Under the pieces are notes generated by a model that saw only the letters and a list, made by a program, of their open reading frames with translations, was not told where the DNA came from and did not search any database. Made by a program: the position numbers and the translations under genes. 64,000 nt of DNA from Aotearoamyces nothofagi. Lineage: Eukaryota > Ascomycota > Leotiomycetes > Leotiales > Tympanidaceae. The stretch covers positions 1 through 64,000 of the forward strand of contig JADDTR010000015.1 of the NCBI GenBank assembly GCA_015345905.1, written 5' to 3'. Shown piece after piece: positions 10,083 to 20,300 of the stretch. The first letter of the stretch is position 1. Every line of letters begins with the position of its first letter.

Positions 10083-11153
10083 TTAGTTGAAGACAACCGT
10101 CTTGTGGCCATTAAGCAGGACCCTCCTCTCCGACACCCACTTCACAGCAGCAGCCAGCACATTCTTTTCCACGTTGCTACCTTCTTGGGTCAACTCCTTG
10201 GGGCTCAGTGAGTGATCAACACGCACCACGTTTTGCTCGATGATGGGGCCCTCGTCAAGATCGCTCGTCACGAAGTGCGCCGTCGCTCCCACGATCTTGA
10301 CGCCGCGGTCGTAGGCCTGGTGGTAGGGCTTGGCGCCCTTGAAAGACGGCAGGAAGCTGTGGTGGATGTTGATGATCTTGCCGGACATGGCGGAGCAGAG
10401 GGTGGGCGACAGGACCTGCATGTAGCGCGCCAGCACGATCAGGTCGATGCGGTGCTCGCGGACCAGCTGCAGGACGCGGGCCTCCTGCTCGGCCTTGGTG
10501 GCCGCCGTGACGGGGAGGTGGACGAAGGGGATGGCGTACGACGCGGCCAGCGGCGCGAAGTCGGCGTGGTTGGAGACGATCAGCGGCACCTCGATGCCCA
10601 GCTGCGCCGTCGACTGCCGGAACAGCAGGTCGTTCAGGCAGTGCCCGATCTTCGACACCATGATCAGCACCCGCGGCTTGTCCGCCGCGCCGTGCAGCTC
10701 GAAGTCCATGGCCAGCGCCGACGCGATGCCCTGGAAGGACTCCCGCAGCGCGCCGACCTCGACCTGGGCCGCGGGCCCCGCGGGCCCGAAGTACACGCGC
10801 ATGAAGAACCTTTGCGACGTCGCGTCGCCGAACTGCTGCGAGTCGACGATGTTGAGGTCGTGCTGGGCCAGGAAGCCCGTCACGGCGTGCACGATGCCCG
10901 GCCGGTCCGGACACGACAGCGTCAGGATGAACTCGTTGCCGGTGACCATCTCGGCGGCTTTCTTTCTCTGGGGAGCAGAGGCGGACGCAGAGGCGGACGC
11001 AGAGGAGTGCCTTGCGCGGCTTTGCTGGTGCTGGGGGATTTCCTGCGCTACCAACGCTGTCTGGCAGTGGGAGTAGGATTGGCTTTGCTTTATGATGCCA
11101 GTTAATCTGGATGCTCTTGTATATAATCCTGCAATTCGCACTCTACTCGCCAT
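10083..11153 (-). CDS. Formyltetrahydrofolate deformylase (PurU type)
   Basis: Hydrolyses 10-formyltetrahydrofolate to formate and tetrahydrofolate, balancing one-carbon units. It is a single exon of 356 aa. An N-terminal ACT domain (about residues 75-150, starting FILTLSCPDRPGIVHAVTGF) precedes a formyltransferase-fold domain (about 160-350). The catalytic region is complete: Asn and His in INIHHSFLPSFKG, and Asp in the later SDLDEGPI segment. The first 70 residues are Arg/Ser/Ala-rich with few acids, like a mitochondrial presequence. They include a short Ser-Ala repeat encoded by a 12-bp duplication. A second ATG at residue 69 (MVTGNEF) would give the compact form usual in bacteria, so two start sites with two destinations are possible. 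The gene is markedly more GC-rich than its neighbours. Confidence 0.92.
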   Translation of the reverse strand: MASRVRIAGLYTRASRLTGIIKQSQSYSHCQTALVAQEIPQHQQSRARHSSASASASASAPQRKKAAEMVTGNEFILTLSCPDRPGIVHAVTGFLAQHDLNIVDSQQFGDATSQRFFMRVYFGPAGPAAQVEVGALRESFQGIASALAMDFELHGAADKPRVLIMVSKIGHCLNDLLFRQSTAQLGIEVPLIVSNHADFAPLAASYAIPFVHLPVTAATKAEQEARVLQLVREHRIDLIVLARYMQVLSPTLCSAMSGKIINIHHSFLPSFKGAKPYHQAYDRGVKIVGATAHFVTSDLDEGPIIEQNVVRVDHSLSPKELTQEGSNVEKNVLAAAVKWVSERRVLLNGHKTVVFN

Positions 11154-11877
11154 GGTATTGCTGCCTCTGCGAGCTGTCTAATTCGTTTGTGTGCCGTCCC
11201 GTGACCTCGCTTGTCGCCGAACGCAGTCTCGTGCCTGAGGAATGATCGTATCGTGCACCGTGCGCTGACATATCTAGACATCTCGACGGGAACACTTGAC
11301 GACCGCGAGACTTGTAATTATTGCGTCGGCGACCTGGGGGGAATGTAAATAGATAATTCGATATAGCTCATGGTAAGATTCTGATCTGTGTTCTTAGCAA
11401 ATGCTTACCAACCAAGTATTCTCATAGTTATAATTATTGTCACGTGACCACTCGAGACCCGATTTAGGGGGTACGTTGTTGGATGAGCTTTTGGCTATAT
11501 TTGATGTCATAATGTTGAAGATGGGGTTGACAATAGCTAGGACTACTACTGGAAGATTAGCTTCCTCCCACGCAGTTCAGGGGTAGACGACAGAACTGTG
11601 GGAATGTTGGAGATGAAAGCAGAGATGAATAACATTATAAGCAGAGCGAAACGGTCGTAAACTTTGAGATTTAAATATTAATATATATATTAATATATTA
11701 TCACAGCAATTTGAAAAGTAAAACACTATGAAATACTCTTGCTGCTGATGTATGAAAGGTTCTACCGGATTGCCCCATCACATCCTATAAATGCTTATTA
11801 GAGCAAAACCCCTTCGTAAATCGCGATGACAAATTCGTCACATACCGAAGACATATCCGATATCCGACATCCAAGTC
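11154..11877. other. Intergenic, AT patch with orphan intron-like sequence
   Basis: This holds the promoter of the formyl-THF deformylase and the 3' flank of the Dal5-type transporter. A very AT-rich patch at about 11670-11702 lies inside a segment (11657-11706) that begins GTAAAC and ends ATTATCACAG. It looks like a short intron but has no flanking coding frame. No gene is supported. Confidence 0.45.
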
Positions 11878-13684
11878 TCAATATCTGTACAGCCTCTTCG
11901 CCGCAACGCCCTCTCCTCCTCGCCTTATGATCTGTGAATTCAAGCGTCGATAATATACCGCAAGCATTAAGCAGCCCGCAGCAACAAAAAACAGCATTCC
12001 AGCATTCGTCCAGTGGCCCGTTGGGTACCCTTTCTTCGCTTCATCAGCCTTGTAGATCCAGACGCCTGTGATTTGTCCCGGCGCGCCGAAAGATATGTTC
12101 AGAGCAATGGCAAGCCCGGCTGCGGCCGTGGAGTGCGTGTTTGCGGACAGCCAGCCGAGGAGAGGCGGGATGCACGAGAATGCTCCGCAGCAGGCGACGA
12201 TGAGGCAGCCGTAGCGTTCCTAATGTTTGGTTAGCGGTTGGAAGCTACGGAGGTGACGTAGTAAGTGTACAGAGTAGGAAGATGCAGGAAGGAGAGCAGA
12301 GGCCATGAAACCAATGGCTCCGATCGTGGCGAAGATGGCGGAATGGAGAGCGCGAGCATTGAAATGGTCAGCCGACCATGATACCAGTATCGTAACAACG
12401 TCTTTATTGGTGTTAGTGATGGGAAATAGGGGTTTGGCTTGAGATCTTCTTACATGCGGCAGCGTATGGCGGAACGGTCATTAGTTGAGCTTCCAGGTTC
12501 TTGAATCCGAGACCAGCAGTAATGCTGGGTGCAAAAAGTGACAGTGAAGAGAATGGGACAGAGATACCGAAGTAGATCTATCTCCAGTGTTAGCCTCGTA
12601 TCTTCACAGTCGGGTTTTGCTAATGGCATACGGCATAGTGGGCATAGAGTCGCCAATCGGTCAGAGTCTCCTTGGCCTCAGCCCATGTGAGACTCCTCCC
12701 GTGGCTATGAGATCCTTCCAAGCGCAACCGCTCAGTAGCGAGAGCTTTCTCTTCCACAGACAGCCATTCTACAGTCTCTGGATAATCAGGTAGGAAAAAG
12801 AACACCAAAATCGAGGATGCACAGCTCGGGATACCTTCCAGGATAAACAGCCATCTCCACGCAGCTAGACCGTGTGTGCCATCCATGTGGCCAATGGCAT
12901 ATGCGAGCGCTCCACCAAACGCTCCTGCTAGAGTTGCCGAAGCAAGAATCAATGCCACGCGTATCGACCTCTCGTCCGTTCGGTACCAGAACGTCAGGTA
13001 GTACACCAGCCCGGGGAAGAGGCCGGCTTCAAAGACACCGAGCAGAAACCGAACTGCAGTGACGGCGCCGTAAGAATGAACGCCTCCAAGCCCCATGGTC
13101 AGCGCACCCCAGGAGAACATCAGAAACGCGATCCATTTGCTCGGGCTAACTTTCTTCAGGAAATAGTTGGACGGGACTTCGAATATGGCGTATGCAATCA
13201 GGAAGACCATCAATGCGATGCTGCTGAGCTTAGACATAGTTTAAATCACACAGATGGAGAGGCTTACGTGTACTGAAAGGACGTCATTCCAGTCTGTGTC
13301 AGAAGATCATGCCCTGCATCTGCATTGAGAGTTTTTGCATTGCCTAACATCGAGTCAGCTCCCTTATAGAAACATTGAGCTCCCAGTCTCTCTCACCAAT
13401 ATTTGATCTATCGAGGTAACACAGCAAGTAAATCCCAGCACTGATTGGAACGATACGAAGGTCTTGCTTCCAGACAAGCGCTCTCGCAGCGACGGTACCT
13501 TTCTGTGAATCAAGCTCTCCACTCTTGTTTCCAGCCTATATTGCACTAGTCAATATCGTCCTATAAGGGTTTATAAGATGCTTTCACGAACCTCATTTTC
13601 ACCGCTATCTTTCTCCGAGTAGATTGGTTTTGCAGCCTTGGAGAGTGACTCCACGTCGGAGGAGCTGGAAACGGTGTCTGCCAT
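11878..13684 (-). CDS. MFS transporter, anion:cation symporter (Dal5-like)
   Basis: Plasma-membrane uptake carrier of the family that includes yeast Dal5 (allantoate) and Tna1 (nicotinate); these take up organic anions and vitamins with protons. Exons on the minus strand are 13592-13684, 13397-13535, 13268-13343, 12632-13223, 12454-12577, 12271-12401 and 11878-12219, giving 498 aa. Family marks are YLLCYLDRSNIGNAKT in helix 1, FEVPSNYFLKK after helix 2, RFLLGVFEAGLFPGLVYYLT, and a C-terminal half opening with the conserved DWRLYAHYAIYFG. About 12 helices are present. The cytosolic N-terminus (about 45 residues) is Ser/acid-rich. The substrate is not determinable. The next gene on the same strand is the AtuA protein, 735 bp upstream. 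Confidence 0.88.
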
Positions 13685-14418
13685 GGCGGTGAGCAAGGGA
13701 AAATAGATAAGAGAAGGCGGTGCGGTGTGCCCGTCTCGCGGTGCGGAAATATGGCTCTGGATGGAATTTAGGCCGTCGATATTTATCCCTCTTCCTTCTA
13801 TATACTATGATGCTAAAGCGCCTTTTCCAAGTTAGAGAAGGGGGGAAGGATGCGGTATTGCGCAAGATTGATGTATAAAATGAGTGCGCGTGGCTCTGCT
13901 GGGGGGACGCGGAGATACAGAGCTAACGGTGGAGTTGTGCGGAGTTGTGTGGGGTCGCTGGCTGCTATACCGTTGCTGGTGATCGGCCCTCGGCACCGAC
14001 CACCGGCAGGGAGTATGTCTGGCCTCATTTATATCTGTCCCCGCGGCTCTTTGTTTTCCCCCAGAAAAAGTTTGAGATAAACTCGAATCATCTATGGAGT
14101 CAAGCGGAGACTCCGCAATCCAGATGCCCCGCTCTCTCTGCTTGCTCTTCCTATATACCCATCTAGTTCTCCATCGGGCACCATCCCCTGATTCGACAAA
14201 CCTTTTACTTATTTCAGGGCTGGCTGGATTCAACTAATACCATAAAATGAATATTTAATAGTTTTAATCATAGATCGTTAATTAATATATTATTTTCTAA
14301 CATTTCTATATTTACAGATCTATATGGCAAAGTAGAGCCCCAAACAAAGCATCCTTTAAGCAAGCTGCAAGCAAAGAGGCCGAGTCGGCGGGTTTGAAAT
14401 AGCCAGCTGAAAAGGCCA
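13685..14418. other. Intergenic between two minus-strand genes
   Basis: Promoter of the Dal5-type transporter and 3' flank of the AtuA-family gene. An AT-rich patch at about 14250-14300 is probably the poly(A) region of the latter. I see no further gene. Confidence 0.45.
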
Positions 14419-16582
14419 TCAGATTCGTCCCCGTTCCAAAAACCTCGTCGGGACATCTACAAATCTGCTCCTCAAGAACTCTCCTATACCTTTTCCCAGG
14501 CCATCTACACGGGCGCTACTTGCAATGCCACCATCTAGGAAGTCAAGAACCCGGCTATGGAGCGTCAGCATAGAAGGACGCTTTCAGAGCTCCAAAGGGC
14601 TCGGAAATAAATATACTTACAAATGCACGGCGGAGATATTCGGGAACTCGACGCGCTCGACTCGTCTGTTAGGATTGCCCTTTGTCCAATCGTCACCAAA
14701 GAGTTGTTTGAGGAAGTCGACGGTCAACAGGCTTTGGAGCCATGGATACTCGTCCGCGTGTCGCACGAAGAAGCCGACGTTAGAATTGTTGGCTTTATCA
14801 CCCGAGCGAGCATGCACGATGGAGCCCAGAGGAGTTCTCTGCGTCGGCCCAAATGTGCTCAATGCAACCGGCTTTCCAGTCTCATATGATGGGCGAACGA
14901 CTGGATAGGTCGCGGTCGTAGCAGGCGTAGCAATATCGATGATTTTGCTGCCAATCAACATCTGGTGATTGATAGCAGATATGGGAATGAGGGCTGGAAA
15001 GATCTCCATAAATGGCTTGGGGTCCATGGTTCGGAAATCGAGGTTCATATGGTAGCCTAATTTGTCAGTCTTTGACAGGTATGATATCCAATCATCACAC
15101 TACCAACCTGGATAGCTCTGCATTCTCAGGGCGTATACAATATTCCTGAACTTTGACGCACTAATATCCTCTAATTTCCTCGCCTGTGCAAATACTCTAA
15201 GGAATACCGTGCCAGCTTGCTGGGACTTTGGATCCGGCGGCTGGGTACCATAAAGCTCCACCGAAAGCTTGCTGAAATTGCTATCTTTGAACATGTATTC
15301 CAGCTGCTGTTTCATCATCTGAGCTTTCTCTCCCACATCTAGGCCGTTGATATAGAAGGTGGTTTCTGCCTGGTATCCTCCTCTGGCTGCAACCATGACC
15401 TTGGTCGTTGCAGGTGGAGGATGGCCGGTCGCCCCGGACACAAATACCCTGTTAGCCTCTGATGTCTCCTCGATCGAAATGCCGGACATGTCGGCCACAA
15501 CATCCGGATTGAGATATAATTCACCCTGTAGCTCGTAGAGCAGCTGAGCTGTTATGTTGTACTTGTTTACGGTTCCAGAAGTACCTTCAGGCTTTGTGAT
15601 GAAACAATTCCCGCTCCGCATGATCTCTGCGATTCCAAACGGCAGATCCACCAGTTGCGGGAGGAACTCCTTAAAGCCAGAGAAATTCGCTCCTGTTGCA
15701 TAAGGGCCGCATTCAATGAGGTCTGCCAGAATCATCAGCAGGGCATCCAACCAAGAACAAATGCCACCAATAAGAGTCAGAAAACGAACTCACGTCCAGC
15801 AATTAAGGCTCCAGCAAGTTCGTCAAACGAATCCTCTTTCCATCCATACCACCACGCTGCGGCCCCAATCACCGGACTCGCATCTGTAACTCGTCCGCAG
15901 ATCACAATATCCGCACCGGCATCCAGAGCCTTCACAATCCCCCAGGCCCCAATATATGCTACAGCACACGTGATCTCAGCTTCGCGGTCCCAGTCGCCCA
16001 GACTCATCCCTTCGTGGTCCAAATGCTTCAACCCAGGCGCCACACGGGTCTTCTCCTTGATCAACAACTCGCTCACATCATCGCCCACCACGCTCGCCAC
16101 CACCACGTCACCGAGGCCTTTCCGCTTGCACAGCTCGTCGACCTTGCGCGTCAGCGCCGCCGTGTTCAGAGCCCCGGCGTTGGTCACCACTTTCAGCTTC
16201 TTGGACACGATCTCCTCGATGCAGCTCTCGAGCTGGGTCAGGAACCCGGCTTCGTAGCCGAGCGATGCGTCGCTGGCTTTGGTGATGGCGTTCCACGCGA
16301 TGTTCATCTCCGACAGCCAGTCTCCGGTGATGACGTCGACATTGCCGGTGGACACCATCCGCGACATCGCGGACCAGTGGTCGCCAGTGCTGCAAGTCTG
16401 TTAGTTATGCTCCGAGCAGCACGTGACCATTGGACCAGAGCCATGGTTGGTCGTTCGAGATGTTGGCAAGGAGAATGAAGCATGAGAGTAAAAAATAGAA
16501 TAGGTACGTCGGCGGTCTGAAGAGACATGGCAACTCACGCTCCAGAGACATTCCCAATCCTAATATTCCGTTTCGACACCAT
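14419..16582 (-). CDS. AtuA-family protein (acyclic terpene utilisation/DUF1446)
   Basis: Exons on the minus strand are 16539-16582, 15794-16389, 15108-15722, 14621-15056 and 14419-14554, giving 608 aa, the full length of the fungal family. The N-terminus RIGNVSGATGDHWSAM, the segments NAGALNT, VICGRVTDASPV and GHLIECGPYATGANFSGF, and a C-terminal small domain ending LDGGIASSARVDGLGKG are all present. The bacterial relative AtuA is required for citronellol/geraniol catabolism; its exact reaction is not established, and the fungal role is unknown. A catabolic role fits the neighbouring anion-type transporter but is only inferred. The five-exon model rests on continuity across every conserved motif. 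Two GC-rich palindromes lie 0.2 and 0.5 kb upstream. Confidence 0.9.
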
Positions 16583-16783
16583 CCTCACTCTCCTATCTCT
16601 GCACCTTCAGACAGCTAAATTACTTCTCTTCGACTCCAGCCCAACGTCCAGAAGCAATCGCGAACAAAGATTTTATAGCCAAGTATATCCACCCCAGACT
16701 GTCCGAGCACGAAAGCACTTTCCCGACAGAGGGTCGCAGGAAAACTTTCTAGGTAGAGCAGGCTGCGGTACGGAACTGTCCTT

Positions 16784-16800
16784 TTCCCGCAGCGCGGGAA
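16784..16800. promoter_or_regulatory. Palindrome TTCCCGC-AGC-GCGGGAA
   Basis: Perfect 7-bp arms around a 3-bp centre, about 200 bp upstream of the AtuA-family start codon. Inverted GC-rich arms with a short fixed spacer suit a dimeric transcription factor. A hairpin in RNA is the alternative. Confidence 0.4.
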
Positions 16801-17080
16801 TCTGCGTGGTTTTATCGGCCAGGCTCTCGCTCGTGGGGACTCCGTCTTGTCTCTCCACTTTCTAAACACGCGGTCGTTTGCTTCGGCCTCGGTTGCCCGA
16901 GCGCCGAGGGGCGAGGGCTAGCAATTCTGCGTATAGAATAGTAGGCAAAAGTCACGAGAGGTGTTTCTATTCGACTGCAGCGAGTGTCACGTTATTTTTG
17001 CTCAACTCTCGCCATACGTACACCGCACCGCACTGCCACAAGGATTCCAACAGATCAGACATTGCTACGTTTCCAGGTTC

Positions 17081-17095
17081 CCCCGCAACGCGGGG
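17081..17095. promoter_or_regulatory. Palindrome CCCCGC-AAC-GCGGGG
   Basis: Perfect 6-bp arms around a 3-bp centre, about 500 bp upstream of the AtuA-family start. It shares the core CCCGC-N3-GCGGG with the palindrome at 16784, which argues for a repeated binding site rather than chance. Confidence 0.4.
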
Positions 17096-17387
17096 ATTAT
17101 TATCTCCTTCGCTAGTATCCGGGAGATAGTGGAGTCACTCGGGGATCACTATCAATATTTGTGGGGTACTTTCATACGGGGTTAAACGCCATTGCTTAGA
17201 AGCGTCAAATAGTCATTGCATTCATCCCAAGTTCCTCCCATGTTCCTCCGCCGACATACGCCTACTACAGTGCAACCCTGGCATTATGGACATAGTACAG
17301 TGCCGGACCCCCTTCCCAAAAGCCATACCCGTCCTCCCATACAAGTATGTACAACCAGTCGAGAAAACAAAAGCCTGCCAAATCATA

Positions 17388-20300
17388 TCAATGCAACGCC
17401 GTCTCCTCTCTAAGTTTATTCCGCTCCAACTCCGCCTGTAACTCCCGGTTTTTCTTCTCTCCTTCCTCCAAGCGTTTCCTTGCGCCGCTACGATCAAGCA
17501 GCCTTGCCTCTCGTTCTGCCTTGAGCCTTTTTTCAAGTTCACGTAATCGGAAGATCCACCGCTGCTCACCCGCTTCGTCGTTTGTACCCCCGTGTACGCT
17601 CCCTGGTTTGAAGGAAGAGGATGATGATGACGTATGTTCGAGTGTCTCGATCGCAGAGGAATGGTGTTGCGTGAATGTAGATGCTCGCTCGGTTGATTTA
17701 TTCCGCGGTCCGGTGGGAACAGAAGGTGACGGGCTTGGAGCTTCCGCTGGACTTGTAGCACGACCAGATGGGAATTTAACGCTTCGTAGTGTAGCTACTT
17801 CAGCCTTGAGTTGTCTATTTGTTTCTCTCAGCTTTGAAATCTCAGCTTTACTATCAAAGCTGCCACCTGCAACACCACTTTTTACCACAGTCTCTAGACG
17901 GTCGAGCTTTCTCGTGCGCAAATCGAGGGTATTCTCTAAAGTCTGATACTCCTTCCACAAGCTGGTCTCAACCTTCGAGATTTGTGATTTGAAACTGCCA
18001 ACAAGTGTTTCGATTGTCTTAACAGCAAAGAGAAGATTTTTGCTAAAGCCAGGAAGCATTGTCGAGACTGCTTCGAGAGATGGAAGTGCACGACCGTTGA
18101 TGAGACTATTATCGTGGGCCCAGTCAGTGCCGCAAAGAGCTGACAAGCGATTCCATAATGCTAATAGAAGGTTGTTCCGCTCAGTCATTTGGTCCTTGAA
18201 GCTGTTTTCTAGTGCACTGATCTTCTTGCGATCTTGTTGGCGTGCTAATTCAAGCTCTACAACGCGTGATTCTTGTTGACTAACTGTACGAGTCGTATGC
18301 TGATGGGTCTTCAAGAAGGTATCGTGTTGGTGTTTAGTATTTCGATGGAGTTGACGTTCTTTATCCAGCATTTCACCGAGTCGCCGGGTTTCCATCCCGT
18401 GAGACTCTAGAAGGGAGTCGCGTTGCTGAATAAGACGATCTTTCTCGGCGACAGATGCCCTAGTGATATCAAGTTCACGCATAGTATTCTCAAGCTCTCT
18501 TTGGAGTTTCTGAATAGACTGTGAAAGAATTAGAATATACAATAGACAGGAAAGATATAGATGGCATACCTTGAGTAAGCTTGACCTCGTCCCGTTAAGG
18601 TCGCCAAGTGCCTCGCGTAGATTATTCTCCAGCTCCATCAATCTCTCTTTCCACTCTGTCGCCTCAACCTCTCGTGATGTCAGACTCTTACGAAGGCGTC
18701 TAGCCTCGTCCTTTGCTCCGGAAGCCTCTCTGTTCAGGTCATTGATGAATTTCTGAACTTCCTGCTTCTCTTTACCAGCCACAAATTCTCTCTGCTGTCT
18801 TTCATTGACCAATCTCTGTTCGAGCTCCTTGACCCGCTCCCTCTCATCACGAATACTTGACTCGGCATTCTTGAGGGCAGACTCAAGATCTCCAATCTTG
18901 ATCTTATCGCCATCTTGCTCTTCTCTTAAGAAGGCAATTTCTCCTTGACTTGACTCTTGCTGAACAGTCAACCGGTTCATCTTGCCATTTGCCTCCATCA
19001 ACCCTTTCTCCATCTCTTCAAGTTCTCTATTGGCATCCTCGGTTTCCTGCTCCAGCTCCTGAATTCGCCTTGACTTGACGTCATGGTCATCTTCTAACCT
19101 AACGAGCGCTTCACTCAAGGCTCGCATCTCGACCTGAAGTGCGTTGAAATTTTCTGTCCCATCAGCCAACTCAGCTTGAAATCGTTGGATGTCTTCATCT
19201 TTTTGCTCAGCTTCACTTTCGAGAGCATCAATCTCTTCTTGTGCTTCTTTGCGTAAGCTCTCGAACTCAATCTCGGCCTCTTGTTGCCCTCTGAGGGCTT
19301 CATCGCGATCAGCTTGCATCGTTTGTATTTCGCTTTCCACAGTTTCAAGCTCTGCTTGCAGCTCTGCCGCGTTTATTTCTGCCTCTTGTTTATCAACAAC
19401 AGCTTGCTCAAAGTCTTGCATGCATAGATCGAGCTCTCGCTGTAAGTCCTGGTTCTGTAACTTGAGAGAATTGATATTATCTCGAAGTTCTGCATTTTTG
19501 TTCTCGTAGTCGTCTCGCTCGGCCTCAGCAAGGCCTGCCTGCTTCGTCGTGGCACTATTCCGTGATTGGGATCGCTCATGGGCGCGAGAAGCTGACCTCT
19601 CAAAGATACTGTCGCTGGTTGCAGAACCACCGCCTCTACGATGCCCAAGCTTTAGGTCTTCAATCTCTTGGTACAACCTTTCCTTTTCTCGGTTACGAGA
19701 CGTCAGCATCGAAGTCTGAGCGCCTACTTCTCGCCGCAATTCGGCGTTTTCGTGTCGCAACTGCTCACTCTCCTTCCGAAGCTCATCCGCGAGCGTACTG
19801 GCAGCGCTAAATGTCCCAGTACGATCATCGACTCGATCCGAATGACCTGATCTCGGTCGTGACGGAGAAGCTTGTGGTTTCTTCGTGATATTGTAGATGT
19901 TGGTAGTATGATTGAGACCAGGAATTCCACCAGGAATAGTGGTCTCTGTCTTCAAACGGAATATCTCGTCTCTCAGCTTTCGATTTTCCTCGTCCGATTC
20001 CTCTCTTCTAGCAGTTTCCTGCTCAAGCAAATCCTTCCAGACGTCCATTTCTTCGCGTGCTTCGAAGTTTTCGCCTCTCTTCTCGCCCATTGTGCGCACA
20101 AGTTCAGCAAGTTTTCTTTTCTCTGCTTCGCGCACAAGGCTTTCATTTCTCATCTTTTCGATCTCCGTTACATATTCCTCAACACGTTCGCGTAAATAGA
20201 AAAGCTCTTCCTCCATTTCTTGAACACCTTCTTCGTCGAATTTTGGATTAGTGAACTCAGAAGATGCTCCAGACTTCGCTGTGGTTGGCCGACCTTCTTC

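Larger units (their letters stand above)
16583..17387. other. Intergenic upstream of the AtuA gene
   Basis: This 0.8 kb holds the AtuA promoter and the 3' flank of the ApsB-like gene. Its only clear structure is two short palindromes of related sequence, listed separately. Confidence 0.5.

Noticed and set aside
10212-11105. 297-codon plus-strand frame
   Set aside because: It is the antisense of the GC-rich formyl-THF deformylase gene. Its Arg/Val/Gly/Asp-rich translation is typical of a shadow frame.
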